Source: Cunninghamia lanceolata
Taxonomy: Eukaryota > Streptophyta > Pinopsida > Cupressales > Cupressaceae
DNA length: 64,000 nucleotides
NCBI GenBank assembly: GCA_027924645.1
Contig: BSBN01000254.1
Span: 14,206,501-14,270,500, forward strand
Direction: 5' to 3'
In this document: positions 23,161 to 33,861 of the stretch, piece by piece
Layout: every line of letters starts with the position of its first letter
Position numbering within the stretch: the stretch's first letter is position 1
Program-made: the position numbers and the translations under genes
Notes under the pieces: generated by a model
Told to the model about the DNA's origin: nothing
What the model saw: only the letters and a program-made list of their open reading frames with translations
Databases searched by the model: none

Positions 23161-26050
23161 TGAGTTAACAAGAATGTCATGGGGGTCTTTGGTGGAAGGA
23201 ATGAGTTTTCTAATGGCGGAAAGAGGTTTGAAAGCGTAGGTGATGCCTCTCTTGTGAAGGATTCTAGCAATCTTATTAGAGATACCTTTGATGAAAGGAA
23301 GGGTGGTACCAAAAACAACATCAGAGTCATTCTAGTCCAGTTTAGAGTTAAGATGGGCTTGGGCTTGTTTAAAGGCTCTCTTGATGTGTTTGTTGCGGTA
23401 ACCATAGAGTTTGAAGATTTTGGATAGGTGGGATAGCTCTAGGTTTAGGTGGTCAATGTCACAGACGTGGAAGGCTCTAGTGGCCAGAGTTTTGAGGACA
23501 CTAGCCTTGTGGGTCAGATGATGGTGTGAGGAAGCAAGAAGATAGAGGTATGTGTGAGTGGATTTCCTGAAGACCTGGCAGCTGAGAGAACCATCATCTT
23601 TTCTAATGAGAAGGACGTCAAGGAAGGGGAGCTCATTAATAGATTCAAGTTCTTTGGTGAACTAGATGTAAGGAGCAATACTGTTAAGGTGATTGTGAAA
23701 GAGCTCGAGTTGGTTAGGGCCATGCGGCCAACAAATTTTGGTGTCATCAACATAGTATTTCCACCAAGTTGGTTTGAGGGGGAAAGAGTTCAAGGCAAGC
23801 ACTTCAAAATGTTCCATGTATAGGTTGGCGATGATAGGAGAAAGAGGAGATCCCATGGCTACTCCATCATATTGCTCGTAGACCACATCTTGGAAGGTGA
23901 AGAATGTAGATTTTAAGCATAATTCAACCAGGTAAGTAATTTCTTCATTGGTATTTTGTCTGAAAAGCACAATGGAGACTTGAAGCGACACTTTGGTGAA
24001 GTGGGAAACAACATAAAAGCTAACAAGAATGTCATCCTTATTAACCTTTTTGTCTTTCATAAAGTTAACAAAATGGGACGAGTCCTTGATGAAGAAGATT
24101 GACCAATAAGAGGAGAAATTAATTTGGCTAAGTGGGCAACAAGTTTATAAGTGGGGGAGTAGGTAGTGTCAATAATTGGTGTCAGAGGAATGTTGGGCTT
24201 GTGAATTTTAGGAACACCATAGATGCGAGGTGTGATTTCTTTATTGGGCAAGAGATTCTTTTTAGTATCATCATCGAAAGAAGAAGAAGAGATGGCATAT
24301 TTTACTAGTTTGAAGATTTTAGAGATAGGATTGTGGGGAAGGATTCTATAGTTTCCCGTATTGTTAAGGTGGTCCAACATTTTGGAGACATAGATTGGTT
24401 TGTCCATGATAACAGTGGCATTCCCCTTATCCTCTTTAACAATGACAACATCTTGTTTGACTAGTCTCTTGAAAGTGAGGAATTCATCTTTAGGGATATT
24501 TTGTTTGGGGGGTTTGGTGCACCTAAGGGCAACTGCACAATCTTGTCTGACTTCATCTGCCACATCATTGGGGAGAGAATGGATAGCATTCTCAATTTCA
24601 ATGAGAAAGTCGACTTTAGGGATGTGGGTAGGGGTGATGGCAAAACTAAGGCCCCTGCTTAGAAACTTAAGGGTGAGGGGGTCGATGTTGAGATTGGAGA
24701 GCTTGACAACAAGTTTGTTTTCCCATTGTTGTATAAAAGACAACGTCTGAGGGATGGAGGGAGGTTGGATGTGACGGTTGGTAGTAGCATCATTAGAAGA
24801 GGGGATTGTAACTTTATTGAGAGAGGGTGATAATGGGTGGTTATGAAGAGTCGAATGCCTAGAGAGATGAAGAGAGGAGTGTTGGTCAACCTTATCATGG
24901 GGGGATTGATTGGAGATGGGGTGTGGTGAGGGAGAAGGGGGAGTAAATGCATCAGGGGAGCTGGGTGACAAAAAGTTATAATGGAGGTTAGAGGAAAGGT
25001 TTAATCATGGGTTCAAAGTACAATGAGGGGTTGGCATCGAGGAGTGAAAGCAATGAGGATTAACATCAATATGTGATGGTTCGGGTTGGTCAACAAGGCC
25101 TAGGTATGTGTGAAGAGAAGGAACGATTGAAAAGTCAAAGGGCTCACTGATCGAGTGGGTTGCTGGGAGTAGGCAAGGAGTTAGTGTATTTGGAGGAAGA
25201 GAGAAGACTTGTAAGGCAGCCGTGGGTTCACTGTTTGAGGGGTTGGTAGGTGAAGAGCTTGGTGATCACGGGTTGGTAAGAAGATATGAAGAATCAGTGT
25301 TATTAATGAAAGTGCCATTTGAGAAGAAAGGTGTGGCAGACATACCTGGATCTGAGGAGAATGAACGTTGGAGAACGTTGAGCTAGTCAGTCACCCCTGC
25401 CAATGAGAGAAGACTAGGTGATGGAGGTTGCCGGGAGCTAGTAGGAGAGAAGCCATGTCTGAGATCAGCTAGAGTGATGCCAGGAACAAAGAGAGAGCAA
25501 TATGGAACCACTAGAGGGTCTTGTCCCTTTGACAAGGTAGGACATGAGCCAGAAGGGGCACCATTGCAGGCAGGAGAGATGCCTGAGCCAAGAGAGGAGT
25601 TAGTGAGAGCCATAGGGTGCATTGTGATGTCTAAAGGACCATAAGAGATGCCTGAGTTGAGAGAGGAGATAGCACAAGCTACAGGGTGTGTTGTAATGAT
25701 TGAAGTACCAGTAGATGGAGCAAGAGGTCTAGTTGTAGTTGACTCATGATGCTGGAGAGCTAGAGGGATGATAACATGATCTATTTTCTCATTGTGAGTA
25801 GGAATGCCTGTAATGTCAACATTTGAAACCATATCTGCATCATCAACATGTGAAACCATAGGTTCATTTGAGGTTGACATCTGTTGATAGTGAGTTTGAG
25901 GGGTGGTTTTACGGTCAACCTACTTGTAGGGAGCTGGAAAATTACCAACTCTAAAAGAAGAAACATAACTATAATGTCATCAGGCGAGACACGAGGGTTG
26001 CTTGAAAATGACTCCTGATTTCGGTGAGCCTGAAGATGGTCAGGCTCCAC
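22799..26050 (-). pseudogene. PLE polyprotein: Ser/Pro-rich N-terminus, RT, GIY-YIG nuclease
   Basis: The ORF spans about 1,080 codons. The N-terminal third (26050-24760) is Ser/Pro/His-rich with no known domain. RT follows: KEDKGNATVIMDKP (near 24400), ITPRIYGVPKIHKP (near 24210), DGVAMGSPLSPIIANLYMEH (near 23850) and the palm as YYVDD (near 23750). The stop TGA lies at 22799-22801. Breaks are few: TAG near 23662, 23335, 25383 and 25920, TGA near 25000 and 25265, and a frameshift near 24120. PLE RTs are closest to telomerase RT. The protein would nick target DNA and copy its RNA there. Confidence 0.85.
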
Positions 26051-26369
26051 AACACATGGTTCTGGAGAGGATAACTAGACTTGGGAAGGATGATACACCT
26101 TATAGTAAAGTTTTGAAAAATTTCTTTTCTGCCTATTGGTACTGTCCAATTTAATACCTTCTGCTCTGGCTTGAGAAGAAATATCGAACGAGATCCAAAT
26201 GTTTGGTCTCATAGTGCAGGACAACTCCAGATGGAGATGATAGAGGCATGAGGAAAGGTGATTGATAAGAGCTCTAGTTGATTTAATGACATATCTGAGT
26301 AGAGACAAGCTTGCCTGACGAAAAATATGTTCAGTGTTTGAGCTGAGCAGAGTGTGAGAGATCTACACG

Positions 26370-26690
26370 AAGGAAGGGATTAACTGGAAATCCCTACATC
26401 TTTTTAGGAAAGCCAAATCTACAATTTTCTTTGAGACCTTGATCCTCAACTTTTCAAAAGGCTTAGCTTTGAAAACTCTACATCTGCACAAAGGAAGGGA
26501 TTAACTGGAAATCTCTACATCTTTTTAGGAAAGCCAAATCTATAATTTTCTTTGAGACCTTGATCCTCAAATTTTCAAAAAGCTTAGCTTTGAGCAGAGT
26601 GTGAGAGATCTGCTCGAAGGAAGGGATTAACTAGAAATCTCTACATCTTTTTAGGAAAGCCAAATCTGCAATTTTCTTTGAGACATTGAT
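26370..26690. repeat. Tandem repeat, about 121-126 bp, 2.7 copies, in the PLE 5' leader
   Basis: Units start AGGAAGGGATTAACT at about 26371, 26492 and 26618. Each contains CTTTTTAGGAAAGCCAAATC and ends near AGCTTAGCTTTGA. They differ by a few substitutions and small indels. The third copy runs straight into the inverted arm at 26688. On the minus strand the block lies between the arm and the ORF. Confidence 0.85.
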
Positions 26691-27593
26691 TTTATTCTCT
26701 TACTCTTATGTTTCTTCTTCCTTTTTATTTTAGCTTACCACTTCGATTTCTATTTATGATATCCTTCGAGTTTTATCTATTTTCGATCTCTATTTTTTCC
26801 TGTTTTTCCTTTTTGGTATTTTAATTTAATTTATTTGATTTCTTCCTTTTTGCTATTCTATGTCTTTTCTTATATTTTCATACCCTAATATTTCTACTAT
26901 GATTCATATATTATTTTATTATTTGATTACTATTTATTTACTATATTCTTACTTTGAATCCACATCTCTATTTTTTTCTTTGGTATTTCACTTTAATTTA
27001 TTGAATTTTCTCTTTATTTTAATGTTTCTTTCCTTTTAATATTATCAACCTTTTTACATTTTTTACTTTGTCTCTTACTCTATCTTTCCTATCTATTTTT
27101 AATTTATTTTTTCTCTTTTTATTCTTTGTCTCTTTTATTTTCTTTCCCTATATTTTTGTAATCCTAGCTTTTATTTATATTTTTGCTAGTTATTATTTTT
27201 CCTTTTATATTTTTAGCCCCTGTATTTTTATTCATTTAATTTATCTTCTTTTATCTTTTAACTCATCCCTTATTTATAATATACCTCTCTCCCAAGGTTC
27301 TCCTTTGACTCCTCTGTACTCTCTCTTTTTTTTTTTCCTTTTCACTTTTTCCTCTCCCCCCCTTTTTATTTCTTTTCTATCCTAAATTTTATTATTTTTG
27401 TCACTTTAACTCTGGTCAAAGAGATGCCTTGCCCACCCATCTCTCTCTTTTTATTAGACCATTTCTACAGTTTATTTCACATTCTCTTCTCATCCTGATG
27501 ATGGATCACAGAGTGTGATCCGAAACGTTGATGCAAAATAAAGCAATACACAGTTGAACCAAAAGCTCTACTACTACTACTACTATTATTATT
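26688..27593 (+). repeat. PLE right arm (inverted copy), pyrimidine-rich on the plus strand
   Basis: Inverted complement of 14428-15297, nearly collinear. The plus strand is a T/C-rich run up to about 27400, then the hammerhead-like motif, then a (TAC)n(TAT)n microsatellite at 27567-27593 that touches the target duplication. Open frames here (such as 27068-27385, hydrophobic) are compositional artefacts. Confidence 0.85.
27491..27533 (+). ncRNA. Hammerhead-ribozyme-like motif, right arm (core intact)
   Basis: Order: CATC (27491-27494, stem I), CTGATGA (27495-27501), one extra T, GGATCAC (27503-27509), loop AGAGT, GTGATCC (27515-27521), GAAAC (27522-27526), GTT (27527-27529), GATG (27530-27533) closing stem I. 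Stem III is only the palindrome ACGT, as in minimal type I hammerheads that act as dimers. Predicted cleavage is after GTT. The extra T before stem II departs from the textbook core. Confidence 0.65.
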
Positions 27594-28387
27594 AACTCAT
27601 TACATTATAGAAACTCAATTACAATAAGAGGAATCAAACCTCCACAGGCTGCAACACACTACAACTACACATCACCAGGCTCTGGAATCTTTTGCCTTCT
27701 GTAACCCCAAATCACCTAGGGTTTCTATTTTCCTGTCTATTCTTGACTCCACACTTACCCCCTTAACTCTACTACTTCTCATGGTTTCCAAAATAGTCAT
27801 AAATAGCACTTTTTGGTGGCCTCCAGCTAAATTTCAAAATTTACAACTCCTTGCAAAAGAAGGTCAACTTCCGGGAATCATAACTTTCAATCCGGGTGTC
27901 TGATTGATGAACCATTTTAAGCACTAGAAAGCTCAAGATGTGAACTATCGTGCCAAAAATTTGTAAACATATTTTTGTCAACTTTTTGGGACATTATGGG
28001 ATGTTTTAGTGCCTCATATCTCATTTCAAAAAATTTTAGGGGCTTTTCAGAAAACATAAACTTTAATATCTTTCAGCTCACAAATGATCTTTGCCTGATT
28101 CCTTTGCCAAAGGTCTTATATTTCAGTTATGAATCTTTCTGTAAGTTTTCACTTCAATCCGTGCCCAAATGCAAACTTTCCTAAAATGGCAGTTAAACTT
28201 TCTAAAATAGGTAGGTTGCTATTTTTAGCAATTTGGAAAAACTGAAAGTGCTACATCATTATTCTAGAGATTATGGAACCAAAAACACTAATTATGGAAT
28301 TAAATGAAAACAACTGCAATGATTTTGAATCAACTTCTTTTTGGGTGATGCAAGATTGCCCTTACACCATTGGATGCTCCTACATCA
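27594..28387 (-). repeat. 3' LTR of chromovirus, main piece
   Basis: Matches 33110-33856 (shared CTCAATTACAAT, AGCTGCAACACACTACA, TGGTGGCCTCCAGCTAAA, GCAAGATTGCCCTTACACCA). It ends TACATCA at 28387, the minus-strand LTR start being TGATGTAGG. It begins with the second copy of the 13-bp duplication left by the PLE. Confidence 0.88.
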
Positions 28388-28399
28388 GACACCCAGGGT

Positions 28400-29660
28400 A
28401 ATTTGAGAAGTGACCCTGTCATGTCTCAGGTGTTTGTTTGAGGAAAACCCAAATGGTCAACCTCTGCCTTAGACAACCAAGATGAATCTTCAATATGCCT
28501 TCCTTTCCATTTCACTAGAGATTCTTCATATTGCCTGTCCCAAGTACTTCTTCCCACACGCCTATCCAAGATCTCTTCTATCTCCTCCATTGAAGTAGAT
28601 GCCAGAGTACTCCACTGTTCTTTTGTTGGTCCATCCTCTATTCCACCTTCATGATATTATGATAAATTAGCAATGTTGAAAATAAGGGAAATGTTGATCC
28701 CACTCGGTAGCTCTACCTCATATGCATTTCCTGAATCATGTTTCTTTAAAATTTTGCATGGTCCAAATTTCTTCATTTTTAGCTTATTATATGTTCCGAT
28801 TGGGAACCTTTCTTTTCTCAAGTGAACCATGACTTCATCTCCTACCTGGATTTCCTTATATCTCCTCTTCTAATTTGCCTTAGCCTAGTACTGAATATTC
28901 ATTTTATTAATGTGCTTTCTCACCTTTTCATGCAAATTCTTCATGTGTTCTGCAAAGTCTTTAGCCTCGGCACTTGTCTTTTCTCCTTTGTCCAAATTCC
29001 TTAATTCTGAAGCATTTCTTGGACTATTCCTATATACAATCTAGAATGGTGATTTTCTAGTACTCCTATTGATAAAATTGTTGTAAACAAATTCTACCTT
29101 TGGTAAAATCAAATCCCATCCCTTGGGCATATCTCCTACTAAGCATCGTAGCAGGTTACCCAAACTCCTATTCACCACTTTGGTCTATCCATCAGTCTGT
29201 GGATGGTGTGTAGAACTAAAATTCAAATCTATCTTCAACTTCTTCCACAATATCCTCTAGAAATAACCAACAAACTTGGTATCTCGATCTAAAACTAAGA
29301 TCTTTGGTAGACCATGTAATCTCACCACCTCCCTGAAAAATAACTCTGCAATATGAACAACATCATTAGTCTTCTTGCAAAGAATAAAATGTACCATCTT
29401 TGAGAATTTGTCCACCACCACAAAAATGGAATCATGTCCTCTCTATGTCCTTGGTAAACCAAGAACAAAATCCATACTGATATCATCCTGTGGCTTCTCT
29501 GATACAGGTAATGGCTAATATAGACCTCTATTCTGACTTGCTCCTTTCACCATCTGACATACTCTGCAACTATGCAAAAATTTCCTCACATCCTACTACA
29601 ACTGTGGCCAATAATAATTTTCACCAACAATAGCATTGGTCTTATCTCGACCAAAGTGTC
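28400..29660 (-). pseudogene. Chromovirus integrase and chromodomain
   Basis: Zinc-binding part: GLAGHFGRDKTNA, then SCRVCQMVKG (near 29570). Core: SMDFVLGLP (near 29470), [23 protein letters not shown] (near 29290) and HHPQTDGxTKVVNRSL (near 29190), the last two carrying the Asp and Glu region of the DDE triad. C-terminal: [16 protein letters not shown], then the chromodomain with SLVKWKGRHIEDSSW (near 28500). Integrase inserts the cDNA, and the chromodomain targets histone marks. Interruptions are mostly TAG. Confidence 0.82.
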
Positions 29661-29699
29661 CAGCCAATCCTCCACTATGGTTCTTCTTAATTAGGTTCT

Positions 29700-31140
29700 C
29701 TCTCATGGAACTCCTCAGAATGCACAACTAGCTTCCTTTAAACAACATGCCATCTTGGATTATGAAATCCAACTATTTTGTCCTGTCCAAAGCAATAGGA
29801 AAGCCTCTATAAAATCTAGATCTTCAGGATACAAACTTTTGAGCTCCTCAAACCGAACAACCACTATCTTCATTTCTGTCAACAAATTTTGCCTTCTACT
29901 CAAGGCATCTGCAACTCTATTGGACTTCTCACTCTTGTGCTTCAAAACAAAAGCATAACTCTGCAAAAACTCAACCCATTTTAAGTGCCTTTGATTTAAC
30001 TTTCCTTGACTATTAAGATACTTCAAAGCTTGACGATTAGTATATAAAACAAACTCTTTTGGCAACATATATTGTCTCCATTTCTTCAAAGCCTAAACTA
30101 TTGCATAAAATTCCTGATCATAAACAAAATACTTTTTCTTGGCATCATTAAGCTTCTCACTAAAATAGCAATGGGCTTACCTTCTTGGCTCAAAACAACT
30201 CCTATAGCATTGCCACTAGCATCATAATCTACCTGAAATACCTTATTGATATCTGGAAATGCCAAAATAGGTTGCTCTATGACTTTCTGCTTCAATGTGT
30301 CAAAGCTTTTATCTGCTCCTTTAGTCCATTTAAACTGTTTTCTATCCCCTCTCATTGTCTTCGTTAGGGGTGCACAAATGCTACTAAAATTCCTTATAAA
30401 CTTTCTATAAAAACTTAACAAACCATGAAAAGATCTTACCTCGGAAGTAGTCCTTGGCATAGACCATTCAATGATAGCCCTGAACTTCTCTGGGTCCATC
30501 TTAAGACCTTCCTCTGAGACAACAAATCCTAGGTATACCAACTCTTTCTTTGCAAAACTACATTTCTTCAGATTAAACAACAAATTCTCTTCTCTTAGCT
30601 TCTCTAAAACTCTTCTGATATGCATCAAATGCTCATCCCAAGTCTTACTAAAAATCAAAATATCATCCAAATAAACAATAACAAAACTTCCCAAAAATTC
30701 TTTCAATACGTCGTTCATGAGCCGCATGAATGTGATCGGTGCATTAGTTAGCCCAAATGGCATGACTAACCACACATACAAACCTTCTTTGGTTTTGAAA
30801 GCTGTTTTTCACTCGTCTCCTTCTCTGATGTGGATCTGGTGATACCCACTCTTTAGGTCAATTTGTGAAGTACTTGGCTCCACTCAAACAATCCATTATG
30901 TCATCCATTATGGGCAATGGAAATCTATACTTGATCACGATCTTATTGATGGCCCAAGAATCTATACACATTCTCCATTCCCTATCTTTCTTTTGTTCTA
31001 GTATTGCAGGTACCACACATGGACTTAGGCTCTCCCGTATCAGTCCCTTCCTTAACAACTCATGAACTTGTCTATGCAACTCTTCATTTTCTGCTGGAGT
31101 CATCCTGTGGGCTGCCTTATTTGGCAAACTGGCTCCTAAA
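29700..31140 (-). pseudogene. Chromovirus reverse transcriptase and RNase H
   Basis: RT in order: AHRMTPAENEELHRQVHELL (31120), WRMCIDSWAINKI, RFPLPIMDDIMDCLSGAKYF, then after a stop VMPFGLTNAPITFMRLMNDV (near 30740) and IVYLDDILIFSKT (near 30670). RNase H: FQVDYDASGNAIGVVLSQ (near 30220), YTNRQALKYLNSQG (near 30020) and KSNRVADALSRRQN (near 29900). Catalytic residues are kept, but stops and a frameshift near 30100 break it. Confidence 0.88.
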
Positions 31141-31217
31141 AATAAATCAATTTGATGACTTATCTTCCTTATTGGTGGTAAACCTTCTGGTGCATTATTA
31201 AAGACAATATCTTGAAA

Positions 31218-31740
31218 TTATTCCAACATTTCTGAGACTTCTGCTGGTACATCTTCACATTTCACTTGACTAATCTTAGGAATCAATGCAAAGTAACGAT
31301 GCTCATGCTTCGTAGCCTCCAAAAATTTCCTACCATCTACCAAGCAAATTCTGGCAGTACTACATACTTTTTCTTCCACCTCCTTCAAGGGCTTCAACTT
31401 ATGATGAACTCCATCCTTTGTTAGGGAATATGTGTTTGCATGGCCATCATGGACACCACTTCTATCATACTGCCATGACCTCCCCAACAACATATGACAT
31501 GCATCTATTGGTATGATATCACACATCACCTCATCATGGTAGTCCCCAATCTTGAACTTCACTAAACACTACTCATTGACCAAAGCTCTTTGGTCCTTCT
31601 GCAACCATGCAATCTAATATGGATGTGGATGCTTTCTTCTTGTCAACTTCAACTTGTCAACCATCTCCTTTGAAACAAGATTGTCAGTACTTCCACTATC
31701 AATAATAATATCACCACACTTACCTTCACATTTTCACCTT
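31218..31740 (-). pseudogene. Chromovirus aspartic protease
   Basis: Active site DIIIDSGSTDNLVS near 31690, with DSG intact, then CDIIPIDACHMLLGRSWQYD (near 31490), the conserved LLGR region. TAG stops lie between them. The protease matures Gag-Pol within the particle. Confidence 0.82.
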
Positions 31741-31841
31741 GTGTGGAATAAAATCTTCCTTTGATTGGGTTCTTTCTCCTCATTCAACAAAGTTCTAACA
31801 ACTAGGGTTTCTCCCCTTTCAGCATCTTCATAATGCTTAGA

Positions 31842-32930
31842 CTATTCATCTTCATCTACATTTGCAACTAGTGCATTACCTTCAGGTCTTCTATTTATCC
31901 TTCCTTGATGTTGTGGACACTCGTATGCTCGATGTCCTTCTTCTCCACATTGGAAACAAGTTCCTCTGAAAGCTCCTCTTCCAGGTCCTTGCCCAGGTCG
32001 GCCCCTTCCTCTTCCTCTTTGCTCACCATTGTTCTGGTCATGAGGCAAGTATTATCTCCTCTCTAATTTTGACTGGTGCTGGCTTCTTCACTTTTCTTTG
32101 AATCTTCATTTTGGCCCCCATAGGGTCTTCCACCAGTCCTTCCACCTTGACCTCTTCCCCTTTGCTTGCTGTCAAATATTTTATTAAGCTTCTCTTCCAT
32201 CTTCAGGGAAGACTGGTATGCATCTTCTATTGTGGTCATTTTTGACTAGGCTCAGCTCCTCTTGAATACTTGGCCTCAACCCATTAATGTAAAGGGCTAC
32301 CTTCTCCTTGTTGGCCTCTCCATGGCCTGTCCTAATAGTAATCTTATAAAAATCTTTTGTATACTCTTTAACAGACTTGTTACCTTGCTTCAATCCTTGC
32401 AGCTTCTTTAGCAACTCCATCTCATAGTCCACAGGAATGAACTACTTCTTGAATTTCTCCACCATCCGATCTCATCTGGTAATCCTTCCTTTTCCTTTTC
32501 CATTTCTCTCTAACTGGACCTCCTTCCACCAAATATTGGCATGGCCCTTCAGCTTTATTTTTAGAAACTTTACCCGATCTAGGTCCACATCTTAATACTT
32601 GAAATACTCCTCCATGTTATTGATCCAATCAATAAGCTGTTCCAGATTCAAATCTCTAGAATATGTAGAAACTTTGATCCTGGGCCTCTTTCTGATCTTT
32701 GAAATCACCCTCAACAACCTAACTTATGTAGGATCTCGTGCAACTTCTTTTTCTTCCTTAGATAGCTCTTCTTCAGCTTCATCGTCACTTTCTTCTCTTG
32801 CTCTCTGCTCAAACCCTCTTCGAAGCTCCTCTTGCAATGCATCAATTTTCCTTTGTAGGGCTCTGAAACCCTCTTCCATTAAAGCATTCCTCCCAATATG
32901 ATTTCTTCGTGGAGGCATCTTGATCTCCAC
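31842..32930 (-). pseudogene. Chromovirus gag with zinc knuckle
   Basis: Starts MPPRRNHIGRN near 32918, a common chromovirus Gag start, followed by an acidic coiled region (EEELSKEEKEVARD). The capsid-like part (32432-32184) has LLKKLQGLKQGNKSVKEYTK and ALYINGLRPSIQEELSLV. The knuckle CFQCGEEGHRAYEC (CX2CX4HX4C) is near 31930, after an Arg/Gly-rich stretch. Three or more frame breaks. Confidence 0.85.
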
Positions 32931-33005
32931 AGAAAACCCACAACCTCAAGTCTTAGTGCAAACTGCCTCATGGTCAGTGATCTGTCTACACACTCAGGAA
33001 CCCTT

Positions 33006-33017
33006 GCTCTGATACCA
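33006..33017 (-). promoter_or_regulatory. Primer-binding site, initiator tRNA-Met type
   Basis: Minus strand TGGTATCAGAGC, the classic plant retrotransposon primer site complementary to initiator tRNA-Met. It lies two bases from the LTR start at 33020. Confidence 0.9.
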
Positions 33018-33019
33018 CT

Positions 33020-33856
33020 TGATGAAGGGGGTAACTCATAAAACAAAAAACAACAAAAATTGCACACAGAAAATAGAACTTTCTTTTATTGATTTGGACA
33101 ATTCATTACATTATAGAAGCTCAATTACAATCAAAGGAATCAATCCTCCACAAGCTGCAACACACTACAGCTACACATCACCAAGCTCTGGAATCTTCTG
33201 CCTTATGTAACCCCAAATCTGCCAGGGTTTCTATTTTCCCACCTGTTGTTGACTCCACACTTGCTGCCTTAACTCTACTACTACCCATGGTTCACAAAAA
33301 TAGTCATAAATAGTACTTTTTGGTGGCCTCCAGCTAAAATTTTGAAATTTGTAACTTCCTCCAAAAGCAGGTCAACTTCTAGGAAGCATAACTTTTGATT
33401 CGGGTGTCCAATTGACAAACTGTTTTAAGCATCAGAAAGCTCGTGATGTGAACTATCATGCCAAAAATACATAAATAGATTTTGGTCAACTTTTTAGGAT
33501 GTTATGGGATGTTTTAGTGCCTCACATCTCATTTCAAAAAATTTTATGGGCTTTTCAGAAAACATAAACTTTAATATCTTTCAGCTCACAAAATGATCTT
33601 TGCCTAATTCCTTTGCCAAAGGTCTTATATTTTAGTTATGAATATTTTTGTAAGTTTTCACTTCAATCTGTGCCCAAATGCAGGTTGCTATTTTTAGTAG
33701 TTTGGGAAAATTGAAAGTCCTACATCATTATTCAATAGATTATAGAACCAAAAAAATTAATTATGGAATGAAATGAAAAAAACTTTAATGATTTTGAATC
33801 AACTTCTTTTTGGGTGATGCAAGATTGCCCTTACACCACTGGATGCTCTTGCATCA
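33020..33856 (-). repeat. 5' LTR of chromovirus
   Basis: 837 bp, plus-strand start TGATGAAGG and end TTGCATCA, flanked by the PBS on the left and TAATG on the right. It is the intact reference for the split 3' LTR. It differs from it by scattered substitutions, many at CNG sites. Confidence 0.92.
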
Positions 33857-33861
33857 TAATG

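Larger units (their letters stand above)
14391..27593 (-). mobile_element. Penelope-like element (PLE) with inverted terminal arms
   Basis: A 13-bp duplication bounds the element. It carries on the minus strand a long ORF with PLE-type RT and a C-terminal GIY-YIG nuclease (22799-26050). About 860 bp of its left end (14428-15297) is repeated inverted at its right end (26688-27560), each copy with a hammerhead-like motif. A (TAC)n/(TAT)n run ends the right side. Without the 6.6-kb insertion at 16161-22792 it is about 6.6 kb. PLEs with direct or inverted terminal repeats and hammerhead motifs are known. In plants they are known to me mainly from conifers. The ORF is nearly open, so this is the youngest layer but one of the nest. 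Confidence 0.85.
14298..33856 (-). mobile_element. Chromovirus (chromodomain Ty3/gypsy) inserted in G2 gag, itself carrying a PLE
   Basis: LTRs of about 840 bp bound the element. The 5' LTR is 33020-33856. The 3' LTR is split as 14298-14390 plus 27594-28387. Minus-strand order is PBS, gag with zinc knuckle, protease, RT, RNase H, zinc-binding integrase and a C-terminal chromodomain, the order of plant chromoviruses. Without the nested DNA it is about 6.3 kb. Ends are TGATG...CATCA with a TAATG duplication. Many TAG stops and some frameshifts make it non-functional, though the RT (YLDD) and protease (DSGS) motifs survive. Confidence 0.9.

Noticed and set aside
24400..24750. Plus-strand ORFs opposite the PLE RT (also 23179-23427, 23554-23823)
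   Set aside because: Shadows of the PLE coding strand; the minus frame carries the RT and GIY-YIG motifs.
27068..27385. Plus-strand 105-residue hydrophobic ORF
   Set aside because: Same cause: the inverted T/C-rich arm. It mirrors the ORFs of the left arm.
14391..27593. Giant multi-ORF PLE (Terminon-like), with ORF A as its own gene
   Set aside because: ORF A lies on the other strand, is flanked by TCATG, and removal restores the PLE 3' end. The related ORF B lies outside any PLE.
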